Shown here piece after piece: positions 35,627 to 43,569 of a stretch of DNA of 64,000 bases; the stretch's first letter is position 1, and each line of letters begins with the position of its first letter. The notes beneath the pieces were generated by a model. It saw nothing but the letters and a program-made list of their open reading frames with translations, searched no databases and was not told the DNA's origin. Made by a program: the position numbers and the translations under genes. Source of the stretch: Hymenobacter ginkgonis (lineage in GTDB: Bacteria; Bacteroidota; Bacteroidia; Cytophagales; Hymenobacteraceae); NCBI RefSeq assembly GCF_009755225.1, contig NZ_WQKZ01000001.1, forward strand, positions 806,001 to 870,000, in the 5' to 3' direction.

Positions 35627-36319
35627 ATGGACCTGACCGGGAAAGTTGCCATCGTAACCGGCGTGAGCAGCGGCATTGGCCGCGCTACCGCTGCCGCCTT
35701 GCTGGCCTGCGGCGCCGCCGTAGCCGGCTGGGGCCGCACCGCACCCGAGGGCCTGGACCACGACCGCTTCCAGTTTTTTGCCTGCGATGTGCGCGACGAG
35801 CATGCCGTGGCCGAAGCCTTCACTAATACCCAGCGCGAGTTGGGGTTGGAGATTCACGTGCTGGTGAACAACGCGGGGGTAGGAATTTTTGGGCCCATCG
35901 ACGGCTTCAAATCCGAAGACTGGCACGCCATGTTCGACACCAACGTGAACGGCCTATTCTATTGCACCCGCGCCGTGCTGCCCCAATTCAAAAAGCAGCA
36001 CGAAGGCCACATCATCAACGTGGCGTCGCTGGCAGCCACGGCCGGCACCGCCAGCCTCGCGGGTTACTGCGCCACCAAATACGCCGTGCGCGGCTTCTCC
36101 GACGCCTTGTTTAAGGAGTTGCGCCCCGATGGCATCAAAGTAACCTGCGTAATGCCCGGCTCGGTCGAAACCAACTTCAACGGTGCTACCCCCGGCGCCG
36201 CGCCCGACCCGCACAAGATGCAACCGGAGGACATTGCCGCCGCCATCGTGCACGCCCTCGAAGCGCCCCAGGCCACGATGATATCGGAAATTCAGATGCG
36301 ACCGGCGCAAGTAAAATAG
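35627..36319 (+). CDS. SDR-family NAD(P)-dependent oxidoreductase
   Basis: ATG 35627 gives 230 residues; a TTG at 35615 is an alternative. Motifs are TGVSSGIGRATAAALLA, VLVNNAGVGIFGP, INVASLAATAGT, the active-site Tyr and Lys in YCATKYAVRGFSDALFKELR and VMPGSVETNF. It is a classical SDR, close to enzymes often called clavaldehyde- or sepiapterin-reductase-like, but the substrate is not known. It stands directly before the GNAT gene. Confidence 0.87.
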   Translation: MDLTGKVAIVTGVSSGIGRATAAALLACGAAVAGWGRTAPEGLDHDRFQFFACDVRDEHAVAEAFTNTQRELGLEIHVLVNNAGVGIFGPIDGFKSEDWHAMFDTNVNGLFYCTRAVLPQFKKQHEGHIINVASLAATAGTASLAGYCATKYAVRGFSDALFKELRPDGIKVTCVMPGSVETNFNGATPGAAPDPHKMQPEDIAAAIVHALEAPQATMISEIQMRPAQVK

Positions 36320-36354
36320 CGTCTTTCCCCGCTAGCTACCCAATCCCTTTAGTT

Positions 36355-36909
36355 ATGGCCTCGCCCCCGGCCCCGTATATCATTCGAGATGCTACGCCGG
36401 CCGATGTGGCGCCCATGCTGGCCATCTACGCGCCGTTTGTGGCCGGCACCACCATTTCCTTTGAGTACGAGGTGCCGACGCTGGCCGACTTTGCTGGGCG
36501 GGTGCAAAAAGTGCAGCGCTCCCTACCCTGGCTCGTGGCCGAAAGCAATGGCCAGGTCATCGGCTACGCCTACGCCTCGGCGCACCGCGAGCGGGCGGCT
36601 TACCAATGGTCGGCAGACAGCTCAGTGTATGTGCAAGCTGCGCACCACGGCGCCGGCGTGGCCCGGCAGCTCTACGCGCAGTTGTTTGCCCGGCTCACGC
36701 AGCTTGGCTACGTTAATGTGTACGCCGGCATTACGCAGCCTAACCCGCGCAGCGAAGGCTTTCACCGCGCCTGCGGCTTCGAGCCGGTGGGCACCTACCG
36801 GCAGGTGGGCTATAAATTTGGCCAGTGGCACGATGTACAGTGGCTAGCCAAGCAGCTGCGGCCCGCCCCTGCCGAGCCCGTGCCGCCGCGGGCCTACCGG
36901 CCGGCCTGA
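36355..36909 (+). CDS. GNAT N-acetyltransferase, phosphinothricin acetyltransferase-like
   Basis: The 184-residue protein opens with IIRDATPADVAPMLAIYAPF and FEYEVPTLADFAGRV, typical of the PAT (phosphinothricin/methionine sulfone) branch, and has the acetyl-CoA loop VQAAHHGAGVARQLYAQLF. The C-terminal Tyr-rich block ends in GYKFGQWHDVQWL. It should acetylate a small amine; the in vivo substrate is unknown. It follows the SDR by 35 bases and precedes gldA by 55 bases. Confidence 0.87.
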   Translation: MASPPAPYIIRDATPADVAPMLAIYAPFVAGTTISFEYEVPTLADFAGRVQKVQRSLPWLVAESNGQVIGYAYASAHRERAAYQWSADSSVYVQAAHHGAGVARQLYAQLFARLTQLGYVNVYAGITQPNPRSEGFHRACGFEPVGTYRQVGYKFGQWHDVQWLAKQLRPAPAEPVPPRAYRPA

Positions 36910-36964
36910 GCCGGGGGTAGGAATATTTTTTAGTTACCGCCCGCGGGCCGTCGTTATTTGCCTC

Positions 36965-37873
36965 ATGGTTGAAGTAGAAAATTTAGTAAAAACCTACGGT
37001 GCCCAACACGCCGTGGACGGCATCAGCTTCCGGGCCGATAAGGGCGAGATTGTGGGCTTCCTGGGGCCCAACGGCGCCGGCAAAAGCACCACCATGAAAA
37101 TTGCGCTCGGCTACCTGCCGCCTACCGCCGGTACAGTGCGCATTGGGGGCCACGACGTGCAGCAGGAACCGCTGGCCGTGCGCCGCCGTGTGGGCTACCT
37201 GCCCGAGCACAACCCGCTCTACCTCGACATGTACGTGCACGAGTACCTCGAATTTATTGGTTCGGTGCACGGCCTGCGGGGCCGCGACTTGCGCCAGCGC
37301 GTGTCGCAGCTAATCGGTAGGGTAGGGCTCACCCGCGAGCAGAACAAGCAAATCGGCGCGCTCAGCAAGGGCTACCGCCAGCGTGTGGGTTTGGCGCAAG
37401 CGCTGGTGCACGACCCCGAAGTGCTCATATTAGACGAGCCTACCACCGGCCTCGACCCCAACCAGATTGGCGAAATCCGCCAGCTCATCCGCGAGCTGGG
37501 CGAGGATAAAACGGTCATCTTCAGCACCCACATCCTGCCCGAAGTCACGGCCCTGTGCTCGCGGGTGGTCATCATCAGCCGCGGCAAGCTGGTGGCCGAC
37601 GCACCCGTGGCCGAGCTGGCCGCCCGCGCCGCCGGCGAAACCGTGCTCCGCGCCGAGTTCGAGGGCATCATCACCACCGCGCCGTTGGCTGCCCTACCCG
37701 GCGTGCGGGGGGTAGAGGCCGCCGGGCCGGGTGTGGTGCTCATCCGCACCGCGCCGGGCACCGATGTGCGCGCCGCCGTGTCGCGCCTTGCCGTAGAGCA
37801 AGGCTGGCTGCTGCTGGGGCTACGGCAAGAGCAACAAAGCCTAGAAGCAGTGTTTGGGGAATTGACCAAATGA
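36965..37873 (+). CDS. gldA: Gliding motility ABC transporter ATP-binding protein GldA
   Basis: The 302-residue ATPase shows Walker A GPNGAGKSTTMKIALGY, signature LSKGYRQRVGLAQALVHDP, Walker B VLILDEPTTGLDPNQIGEI and a C-terminal extension typical of GldA. With the GldF permease and GldG it forms an ABC transporter needed for gliding in Flavobacterium; whether the cells of this organism glide is not shown. The order gldA, gldF, gldG here is continuous except for a palindromic repeat between gldA and gldF. Confidence 0.92.
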   Translation: MVEVENLVKTYGAQHAVDGISFRADKGEIVGFLGPNGAGKSTTMKIALGYLPPTAGTVRIGGHDVQQEPLAVRRRVGYLPEHNPLYLDMYVHEYLEFIGSVHGLRGRDLRQRVSQLIGRVGLTREQNKQIGALSKGYRQRVGLAQALVHDPEVLILDEPTTGLDPNQIGEIRQLIRELGEDKTVIFSTHILPEVTALCSRVVIISRGKLVADAPVAELAARAAGETVLRAEFEGIITTAPLAALPGVRGVEAAGPGVVLIRTAPGTDVRAAVSRLAVEQGWLLLGLRQEQQSLEAVFGELTK

Positions 37874-37889
37874 CTAAAACGCAAATTAT

Positions 37890-37988
37890 AAAGAACGTTC
37901 TGCTGAGCTTGCCGAAGCATCTCGCTTGCGCCACTGGGAGTAGTAGCCCAACGAGGCGAGCGAGATGCTTCGACAAGCTCAGCAGGAC
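37890..37988. repeat. Intergenic palindromic repeat inside the gldA-gldF gap (copy 3)
   Basis: AAAGAACGTTCTGCTGAGC and the following GAAGCATCTCGC at the left pair with GCGAGATGCTTCGACAAGC and CAGCAGGAC at the right, with a ~30-base loop. The final ACGTTCTT is missing on the right. It is an unusual site, in the middle of an operon, where it could reduce read-through to gldF. Confidence 0.85.
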
Positions 37989-38013
37989 AAATCCGCGCAA
38001 GCGGCGCTACTAA

Positions 38014-38739
38014 ATGCTTACAATCCTAAGAAAAGAATTCAACGCCTTCCTCAACTCGCCGGTGGCCTACGTCGTCATCGGCGTATTTTTGGTGGCTACC
38101 GGCCTGTTCGTGTGGGTGTTCCCCGATAGCAGCGTGCTCGACTACGGCTACGCCGACCTGCAATCGCTGTTCAACCTCGCGCCGTGGCTGTTTCTGCTGC
38201 TAATTCCGGCCATCACGATGCGCAGCTTTGCCGAAGAGAAGAAGGCCGGCACCATCGAACTGCTGCTCACGCGCCCACTCACCGACGGCCAAATTGTGGG
38301 AGGTAAGTATTTGGCCTGCTTGCTACTGGCGCTGCTGGCGCTGGTGCCCACGCTGCTCTACTACTTCTCGGTGTATAAACTGGGCTCGCCGCCCGGCAAT
38401 ATCGACTCGGCGGCCACGGTGGGCTCTTATGTGGGGCTGGCGCTGTTGGCGGCGGTGTTTGCGGCCCTGGGCGTGCTGGCGTCAGCTCTCACCCGCGACC
38501 AGATTATTGCCTTCGTAGTGGCCGTGGTGGCGTGTTTTCTGGTATATGCGGGCTTCGATTCGTTGGCTTCGATTTTGGAAGGTGCACCGGCTTACTACGT
38601 GAGCCAGCTCGGCATTGCGGCCCACTACCGCGACCTCAGCAAAGGGCTCATCGACTCGCGCGATGTGCTTTATTTCTTCACCGTGGTAGCCGTGGCCCTG
38701 TTGGGCACCCGGCTGGCCCTCCGCAGCCGCACCTGGTAA
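38014..38739 (+). CDS. gldF: Gliding motility ABC transporter permease GldF
   Basis: The 241-residue ABC-2-type permease has six hydrophobic segments and family motifs: LTILRKEFNAFLNSPVAYVV at the N-terminus, RSFAEEKKAGTIELLLTRPL and LTDGQIVGGKYLACLLLALL. It forms the membrane channel of the GldAFG transporter. It begins 140 bases after the gldA stop, with a palindromic repeat in between, and ends two bases before the gldG start. Confidence 0.92.
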   Translation: MLTILRKEFNAFLNSPVAYVVIGVFLVATGLFVWVFPDSSVLDYGYADLQSLFNLAPWLFLLLIPAITMRSFAEEKKAGTIELLLTRPLTDGQIVGGKYLACLLLALLALVPTLLYYFSVYKLGSPPGNIDSAATVGSYVGLALLAAVFAALGVLASALTRDQIIAFVVAVVACFLVYAGFDSLASILEGAPAYYVSQLGIAAHYRDLSKGLIDSRDVLYFFTVVAVALLGTRLALRSRTW

Positions 38740-38741
38740 GC

Positions 38742-40463
38742 ATGGAACCAACGACGACCATCCCTACCCCCGCCGCTTCGCGTAAGCGCCAAGATTTGCT
38801 GCGTTTTGCGGCCATTATCGGCGCGTTATTCCTGTTGAACTTCGTGGCCCAACGTTTCTTCTTCCGCCTCGACTTGACGGAGGAAAAACGCTATACCATG
38901 TCGCCCGCTACCAAGCAGCTGCTCAGCAACCTGAAGCAACCCGTGACGGTAACGGTGTACCTCGCCGGCGACTTCCCGCCTACCTTCCGCCGCCTCGAAC
39001 AAGGCGTGCGCGAAACCCTCACCGAAATGCAAGTGTACGGGAGGAGTAACCTGAACTTTATCTTCATCGACCCTAGCGCGGCGGGCACCGAGGCCGGCCG
39101 CAACCAGTTCTACCAAACACTTTTCAAAAAAGGCTTGAAGCCTACCAACCTAGGCGCTAACGAAAACGGCAAGCGGGTCGAGAAAATCATTTTCCCGTGG
39201 GCGGTGGTGCAGGCCGGCGGCCAAAGCCGCAACGTGCTGCTACTTCGCGGCAGCCAAGTAGCCGCCCCCGAAGAGCGGCTAAACCAGAGCATTGAAGGCT
39301 TGGAGTACGAGCTGGCAAGCACTATTCGGCAGGTGGCGCCGCCCGGTGGGGCGCGCCGCCGCTTGGGCGTCGTGTCGGGCCACGGCGAACTGCCGAATGC
39401 CGAACTGGCCGATATTCTCACGGCCTGGTCGCAGAACTACGACGTGTTCCGCGTAGACCTGAACCAGGTGAAGGACTTGCGCGGCAACCTTGATGCCGTG
39501 GTGGTGGCCAAGCCTACCCTGCCGTATTCGGAGGAGGAGAAATTTCGGCTCGACCAATTCATCACGCACGGCGGGCGGGCACTGTTTTTTGTGGATGCCC
39601 TGCGCGTAGACCTCGATAGTGTAAGCCGCAACGGCGCGGCCCTCGCTACCCCCTATAATCTCAACCTCGACGACCTGCTGTTTCGCTACGGCGTGCGCCT
39701 GAACCCCAACTTACTGCTGGATTTGAACTGCGGTCAGATTCCGCTTGTGACGGGCGTGACCGGCAACAAGCCCAAGATTGAGCCGCTGCCCTGGCAGCTC
39801 TACCCCCTCATCAACCGCTTCAGCCCCAGCCCCATAACGCGCAACCTCGATGCGGTATACCTGAAGTTTGTAGGCAACATCGACACGGTGAAGGCTGAGG
39901 GCATTCGTAAAACGTCGCTCATGACGACCTCGCGCTACACCCGCCGGCTGCCCGCGCCGGTGCCCATCAACTTCAACGATGCGCGCCTGGAGCCCAATCC
40001 GAAGCTGTACCAAAACAGCTACCAGTCGGTTGGGTATCTACTCGAAGGCAAGTTTCGCTCGCTGTTCGCCAACCGCGTGCAGCCGGGCACCATGAAGTAC
40101 CAACCCGACCAAAACCCGAATGCCCAGCCAAGCAAAATCCTGGTTATTTCGGACGGCGATTTCCTGCGCAACGACGTAGACCCCAAGTCGGGCCGCCCCA
40201 TGCGCCTGGGCTACGACCGCCTGTCTAGCACCGAGTTTGCCAACCGCGAGCTTATTCTTAACGCTACCGACTACCTGCTCGACGAGACCGGCCTAATCGC
40301 CGTGCGCGGCAAGCAAATCACCCTGCGCCCCCTCGACAAGGTGCAGCTCGCTGGTAATCGCCGCCCCTGGCAGCTACTGAACATCGGTGCGCCCCTGGCG
40401 TTGCTCGCGCTTTTTGGCGCTGTGCGCGCTTGGTGGCGCAAGCGGCGGTATGCACGGTTTTAG
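38742..40463 (+). CDS. gldG: Gliding motility ABC transporter substrate-binding protein GldG
   Basis: ATG 38742, two bases after the gldF stop, gives 573 residues beginning MEPTTTIPTPAASRKRQDLL; an open frame from 38532 overlaps gldF and is not the true start. The protein has an N-terminal membrane anchor (about 23-42), then RLDLTEEKRYTMSPATKQLL, an ABC-type uncharacterised-transport domain with VSGHGELPNAELAD, and a C-terminal transmembrane segment followed by a basic tail (WWRKRRY). It is the third part of the Gld transporter, facing the periplasm. Confidence 0.93.
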   Translation: MEPTTTIPTPAASRKRQDLLRFAAIIGALFLLNFVAQRFFFRLDLTEEKRYTMSPATKQLLSNLKQPVTVTVYLAGDFPPTFRRLEQGVRETLTEMQVYGRSNLNFIFIDPSAAGTEAGRNQFYQTLFKKGLKPTNLGANENGKRVEKIIFPWAVVQAGGQSRNVLLLRGSQVAAPEERLNQSIEGLEYELASTIRQVAPPGGARRRLGVVSGHGELPNAELADILTAWSQNYDVFRVDLNQVKDLRGNLDAVVVAKPTLPYSEEEKFRLDQFITHGGRALFFVDALRVDLDSVSRNGAALATPYNLNLDDLLFRYGVRLNPNLLLDLNCGQIPLVTGVTGNKPKIEPLPWQLYPLINRFSPSPITRNLDAVYLKFVGNIDTVKAEGIRKTSLMTTSRYTRRLPAPVPINFNDARLEPNPKLYQNSYQSVGYLLEGKFRSLFANRVQPGTMKYQPDQNPNAQPSKILVISDGDFLRNDVDPKSGRPMRLGYDRLSSTEFANRELILNATDYLLDETGLIAVRGKQITLRPLDKVQLAGNRRPWQLLNIGAPLALLALFGAVRAWWRKRRYARF

Positions 40464-40534
40464 GTATAAAGTAGTTGCTGCCCGGCTTTGTAATAAGGCT
40501 GGTTTATCCGCTTCCAAACCCCGTTTGCCCGGCG

Positions 40535-40542
40535 TATCTTTG
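40535..40542 (+). promoter_or_regulatory. Probable -7 promoter element of dnaN
   Basis: TATCTTTG is an exact match to TAnnTTTG, 38 bases ahead of the dnaN ATG. The context CCCGGCGTATCTTTG is close to that at 57234 in front of the DegT-type gene. Confidence 0.6.
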
Positions 40543-40580
40543 CCGCCCTCCCAAACCCGGCTTTTGTCCTTCCTTACTAT

Positions 40581-41705
40581 ATGAAATTCATCGTTTCGTC
40601 CTCGGCCCTGCTCAAGCAGCTTCAGAGCATCAACGGCGTGGTTACGAACAACCCCGTGGTGCCGATTTTGGAGAATTTTCTCTTTGAAATTGAGCCTGGT
40701 AAGCTGACAATTACGGCTTCCGACCTCGAAACGAGCATGATGACCGAACTGCCCATTGAGGCGCGCGAAACAGGGCGCATCGCGGCCCCGGCGCGCATCT
40801 TGCTCGATACCCTCAAGAACCTGCCCGACCAGCCCGTGACGTTTACGCTGGACGAGGAAACCTATACTATCGAAATCAGCTCGGCCAATGGGCGCTACAA
40901 ACTGGCCGGTGAGAACGCCGCCGACTTTCCCCGCGTGCCGGTAGTGAAGGGTTCGACACCAGTCGAGATTCCCTCGTCGTCGCTAGCGCGGGCCATCAAC
41001 AAAACGATTTTCGCCGTTAGCACCGACGAACTGCGCCCCGCCATGACGGGCATCTTAGTGCAGCTAGCCGACTCGCAGGTGACCTTCGTGGCTACCGATG
41101 GGCACCGCCTGCTACGCTACCGCCGCCAGGATGTAGGCGCTGGCCAAACTGCCAACCTCATCATCCCGCGCAAGGCGTTCAACTTGCTCAAAAGCTCGCT
41201 GCCCAGCGAATCGGCGCCGGTACGCGTCGAGTTCAACCAAAGCAACGCGTTCTTCTCGTTTAACCAGATGCGCCTGGTGTGCCGCCTCATCGACGAGCGC
41301 TACCCCGACTACGAGAACGTTATCCCCGTCAGCAATCCTAATAAGCTGACTATCAACCGCGCCGAGCTGCTGAATTCGGTGCGCCGCATCAGCATCTACT
41401 CAAACAAGACTACGCACCAAGTGCGTTTACGCCTCACCGGTTCGGAGCTAGTGATTTCGGCCGAAGACCTGGATTTCAGCAACGAAGCCAAAGAAACCCT
41501 GGTTTGCCAGTACGACGGCGAGGACATGGAAATTGGCTTCAACGCCCGTTTCCTGCAAGAAATGCTGAGCAATATCGACTCCGAGGACATCACGCTGGAG
41601 CTGAGCACGCCCAACCGCGCTGGCCTGCTCATGCCGGCCCAGGCCGACGAAAATGAGAGCATCCTGATGCTGGTGATGCCAGTGATGCTCAACAATTACG
41701 TGTAA
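40581..41705 (+). CDS. dnaN: DNA polymerase III sliding clamp, beta subunit
   Basis: The 374-residue protein has the length and features of the beta clamp: MKFIVSSSALLKQLQSINGV, RFPVLKG-like FPRVPVVKGSTPVEI, FVATDGHRLL, VIPRKAFNLL, QLIDERYPDYENVIP-like RLIDERYPDYENVIP and the C-terminal ILMLVMPVMLNNYV. It encircles DNA as a dimer and gives processivity to the replicase. It has its own promoter element and does not sit next to dnaA or recF here. Confidence 0.97.
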   Translation: MKFIVSSSALLKQLQSINGVVTNNPVVPILENFLFEIEPGKLTITASDLETSMMTELPIEARETGRIAAPARILLDTLKNLPDQPVTFTLDEETYTIEISSANGRYKLAGENAADFPRVPVVKGSTPVEIPSSSLARAINKTIFAVSTDELRPAMTGILVQLADSQVTFVATDGHRLLRYRRQDVGAGQTANLIIPRKAFNLLKSSLPSESAPVRVEFNQSNAFFSFNQMRLVCRLIDERYPDYENVIPVSNPNKLTINRAELLNSVRRISIYSNKTTHQVRLRLTGSELVISAEDLDFSNEAKETLVCQYDGEDMEIGFNARFLQEMLSNIDSEDITLELSTPNRAGLLMPAQADENESILMLVMPVMLNNYV

Positions 41706-41722
41706 TAACTTGCTCTTAATTA

Positions 41723-41834
41723 GAACGTCATGCTGAGCTTGCCGAAGCATCTCGCGTGGATTAGTAACCTCTAACAATTGAGATTACAGACTACTAATCC
41801 ACGCGAGATGCTTCGGCAAGCTCAGCATGACGTT
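41723..41834. repeat. Intergenic palindromic repeat, long form (copy 4)
   Basis: Left arm GAACGTCATGCTGAGCTTG with GCCGAAGCATCTCGC and GTGGATTAGTA, mirrored at the right (TACTAATCCACGCGAGATGC, then TTCGGCAAGCTCAGC). The arms match nearly perfectly over about 45 bases around a ~20-base loop. It lies between dnaN and gldC, both on the plus strand. Confidence 0.9.
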
Positions 41835-41855
41835 ATTTTTTCCCTTTGATAAAAA

Positions 41856-42194
41856 ATGAAAAAATCAGAAATTCGCTTCAGCATTGCCCTCGACGACCAG
41901 AAGGTACCTGAAGCCATTAGCTGGCAGGCTACCGATGCGGGCCAGGACATGCATTTTGCCAAAGCCATCAACGTCGCTATCTGGGACCGCAATGCCGATG
42001 CCACGATGAAAATCGACCTCTGGACCAAAGACATGCCGACCGACGCTATGAAGTTTTTTGTGGTTGACAACATCGGCTCGATGGCCGAAACCATTCAAAC
42101 GGCGACCGGGGATAAGAAAATGGCTGAAAAAATGCGCGCCCTCTGCAAAGAGTTGAGTGACTACCTCGACGAGCAAGGCCAAACTAACCAATAG
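41856..42194 (+). CDS. gldC: Gliding motility protein GldC
   Basis: The 112-residue protein begins MKKSEIRFSIALDDQKVPEA and contains WDRNADATMKIDLWTKDMP and VVDNIGSMAETIQTATGDKK, which match the short cytosolic GldC proteins of Bacteroidota. GldC supports but is not fully required for gliding in Flavobacterium; its biochemical role is not known. The gene is near the gldAFG genes but separated by dnaN. It ends at a strong terminator shared with the convergent gene. Confidence 0.85.
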   Translation: MKKSEIRFSIALDDQKVPEAISWQATDAGQDMHFAKAINVAIWDRNADATMKIDLWTKDMPTDAMKFFVVDNIGSMAETIQTATGDKKMAEKMRALCKELSDYLDEQGQTNQ

Positions 42195-42210
42195 AGGGCC
42201 AAGCATAACA

Positions 42211-42253
42211 CCACAAAAAAGGCTTCCCAGAAGATGGGAAGCCTTTTTTGTGG
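42211..42253. terminator. Bidirectional Rho-independent terminator
   Basis: CCACAAAAAAGGCTTCCCA (42211-42229) pairs perfectly with its complement (42235-42253) around GAAGA. The A- and T-runs make it work on both strands, for gldC and for the convergent unknown gene at 42276. Confidence 0.92.
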
Positions 42254-42275
42254 GCTAGTGAAAATACCCGTAAAC

Positions 42276-42839
42276 TCATTGGCGCAAGGTGCGGCCAAAG
42301 GGCTCGGCCGACCGGCGGGGGGTAGGGTCCTTGGTTTTGGAGGGCCCAATGATAGCGTCGTTGGCTCGGGAGGGGGTAGGGTTCTGCACCGAGTTGACGA
42401 GAATAGATGCCGAAGCCGAGCGCGCATAATCTTTATCGGCCTGGGCATAGCGCTTGCGCGCATCGAAGTAGTCGGTGTACTGGTCGGTGGTTAGCACCGC
42501 CTGAAGCTCTTGGTCGCGCTCTTTGGCAATGTTTCTTGCTTGAGCATCAGCAGCTTGAGGATTGTTTGCGTATTGCCGCTCGATGGCATCGAGCTTAGCC
42601 ATTTTATTGTTGTTGATGTCGCGCAGGCGGCTGGCTTGGTAGCCATTTAGGTGCAGGTCGCGCACCATTTGGGTGCTTAGGTGCTCGGCGCGGGCGGCCA
42701 CGGGGTTGAGGCGGGGGCTAGCCTGAGTTTTATCTTGGGGCATAGTGCCGGCCGATGCGGGCACGGCCGGCACTTGCTGGGCGTGCGCACTTACCGAAGC
42801 GGCTAACAGCAAGGCAGCAAAAACGGGCTTCATCATCAT
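42276..42839 (-). CDS. Exported hypothetical protein, CpxP/Spy-like helical
   Basis: The 187-residue protein has a clear signal peptide ending at AHAQ. The mature part is mostly helical, with many Ala, Gln and charged residues and a segment LRDINNNKMAKLDAIERQYA resembling the LTxxQ-type Spy/CpxP fold (VLTTDQYTDYFDARKRY). The C-terminal 45 residues are Pro- and Ser-rich and disordered. It would be a periplasmic protein, perhaps a stress-binding factor, but the family is not certain. MM at the start allows ATG 42839 or the next codons. Confidence 0.6.
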   Translation of the reverse strand: MMMKPVFAALLLAASVSAHAQQVPAVPASAGTMPQDKTQASPRLNPVAARAEHLSTQMVRDLHLNGYQASRLRDINNNKMAKLDAIERQYANNPQAADAQARNIAKERDQELQAVLTTDQYTDYFDARKRYAQADKDYARSASASILVNSVQNPTPSRANDAIIGPSKTKDPTPRRSAEPFGRTLRQ

Positions 42840-42863
42840 AAGAGCAAGGGTTAAACAAGCAGT

Positions 42864-42909
42864 AAGCCAACTATCGCGCCATTTTATGGGCGTAATAGTT
42901 GGCTTTTTT
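42864..42909 (+). terminator. Hairpin with plus-strand T-run between two minus-strand genes
   Basis: AAGCCAACTAT (42864-42874) pairs with ATAGTTGGCTT (42895-42905), with a further GCGCC/GGGCG pairing inside, and six T follow on the plus strand. Both neighbours (42276 and dcd) are on the minus strand, so its orientation suits an antisense or read-through transcript, or it acts on dcd mRNA without a T-run. Confidence 0.5.
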
Positions 42910-42956
42910 AACGCAGAATAGCTTGCAGAAGTTGAGGTTTCTGCCCGCGAATGAAG

Positions 42957-43496
42957 CTAGAAGGAGTTCTTCCACATCATACTTTCCACGGGCTTGTCGG
43001 TGCGCTCGTTGTACTTGGCCGATTGCTTGCGGTTGTAAAATGTTTGCACATCGCCTTGCAGGCTGAAGTAAATGAGCTGCCCGATGGGCATACCGGGGTA
43101 CACGCGCACGGGCATGGATACGCTGATTTCCAGCGTCCAATGGTTGCAGAAGCCTACGTCGCCCTTGCCCGCCGTGGCGTGAATATCGATGCCTAGGCGA
43201 CCTACACTGCTCTTGCCTTCGAGGAAAGGCACGTGGGCGTGGGTTTCGGTGTACTCCTCGGTTACGCCCAGGTAGAGCGTACCGGGCTGCAAGACGAAGC
43301 CTTCCTCGGCCGACATTTCAAACGTCGTGATTTTGTTGTGGCGGCGGGCGTCCAGCACGGCATCGTCGTAGGTAGCCAGGTAGCGGCCCAGGTGCACATC
43401 ATATGAGTTAGTGCCCAGGCAGCTAGGGTCATACGGCGTTACGACAATGGTGCCACGCGCTATTTCGGCGCGGATTTGCTGGTCAGTCAGAATCAC
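42957..43496 (-). CDS. dcd: dCTP deaminase
   Basis: The 179-residue protein is a close match to Dcd: start MILTDQQIRAEIARGTIVVT, then FVLQPGTLYLGVTEEYTE, PFLEGKSSVGRLGIDIHAT, the catalytic region GFCNHWTLEISVSMPVRVYP and GMPIGQLIYFSL. It deaminates dCTP to dUTP, feeding dTMP synthesis, and works as a trimer. A minus-strand neighbour of unknown function follows after the hairpin at 42864. Confidence 0.95.
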   Translation of the reverse strand: MILTDQQIRAEIARGTIVVTPYDPSCLGTNSYDVHLGRYLATYDDAVLDARRHNKITTFEMSAEEGFVLQPGTLYLGVTEEYTETHAHVPFLEGKSSVGRLGIDIHATAGKGDVGFCNHWTLEISVSMPVRVYPGMPIGQLIYFSLQGDVQTFYNRKQSAKYNERTDKPVESMMWKNSF

Positions 43497-43569
43497 GGGT
43501 TAATCAGAGTTTAAACGAAATCCGCTGGTTTTAGGAGCGAATCAACTAGAAGGAATAAAAGGAGGCCAG

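Noticed and set aside
38532..40463. Extended GldG start inside gldF
   Set aside because: The extra 70 residues overlap the gldF reading frame and do not look like protein; ATG 38742 lies two bases after the gldF stop.
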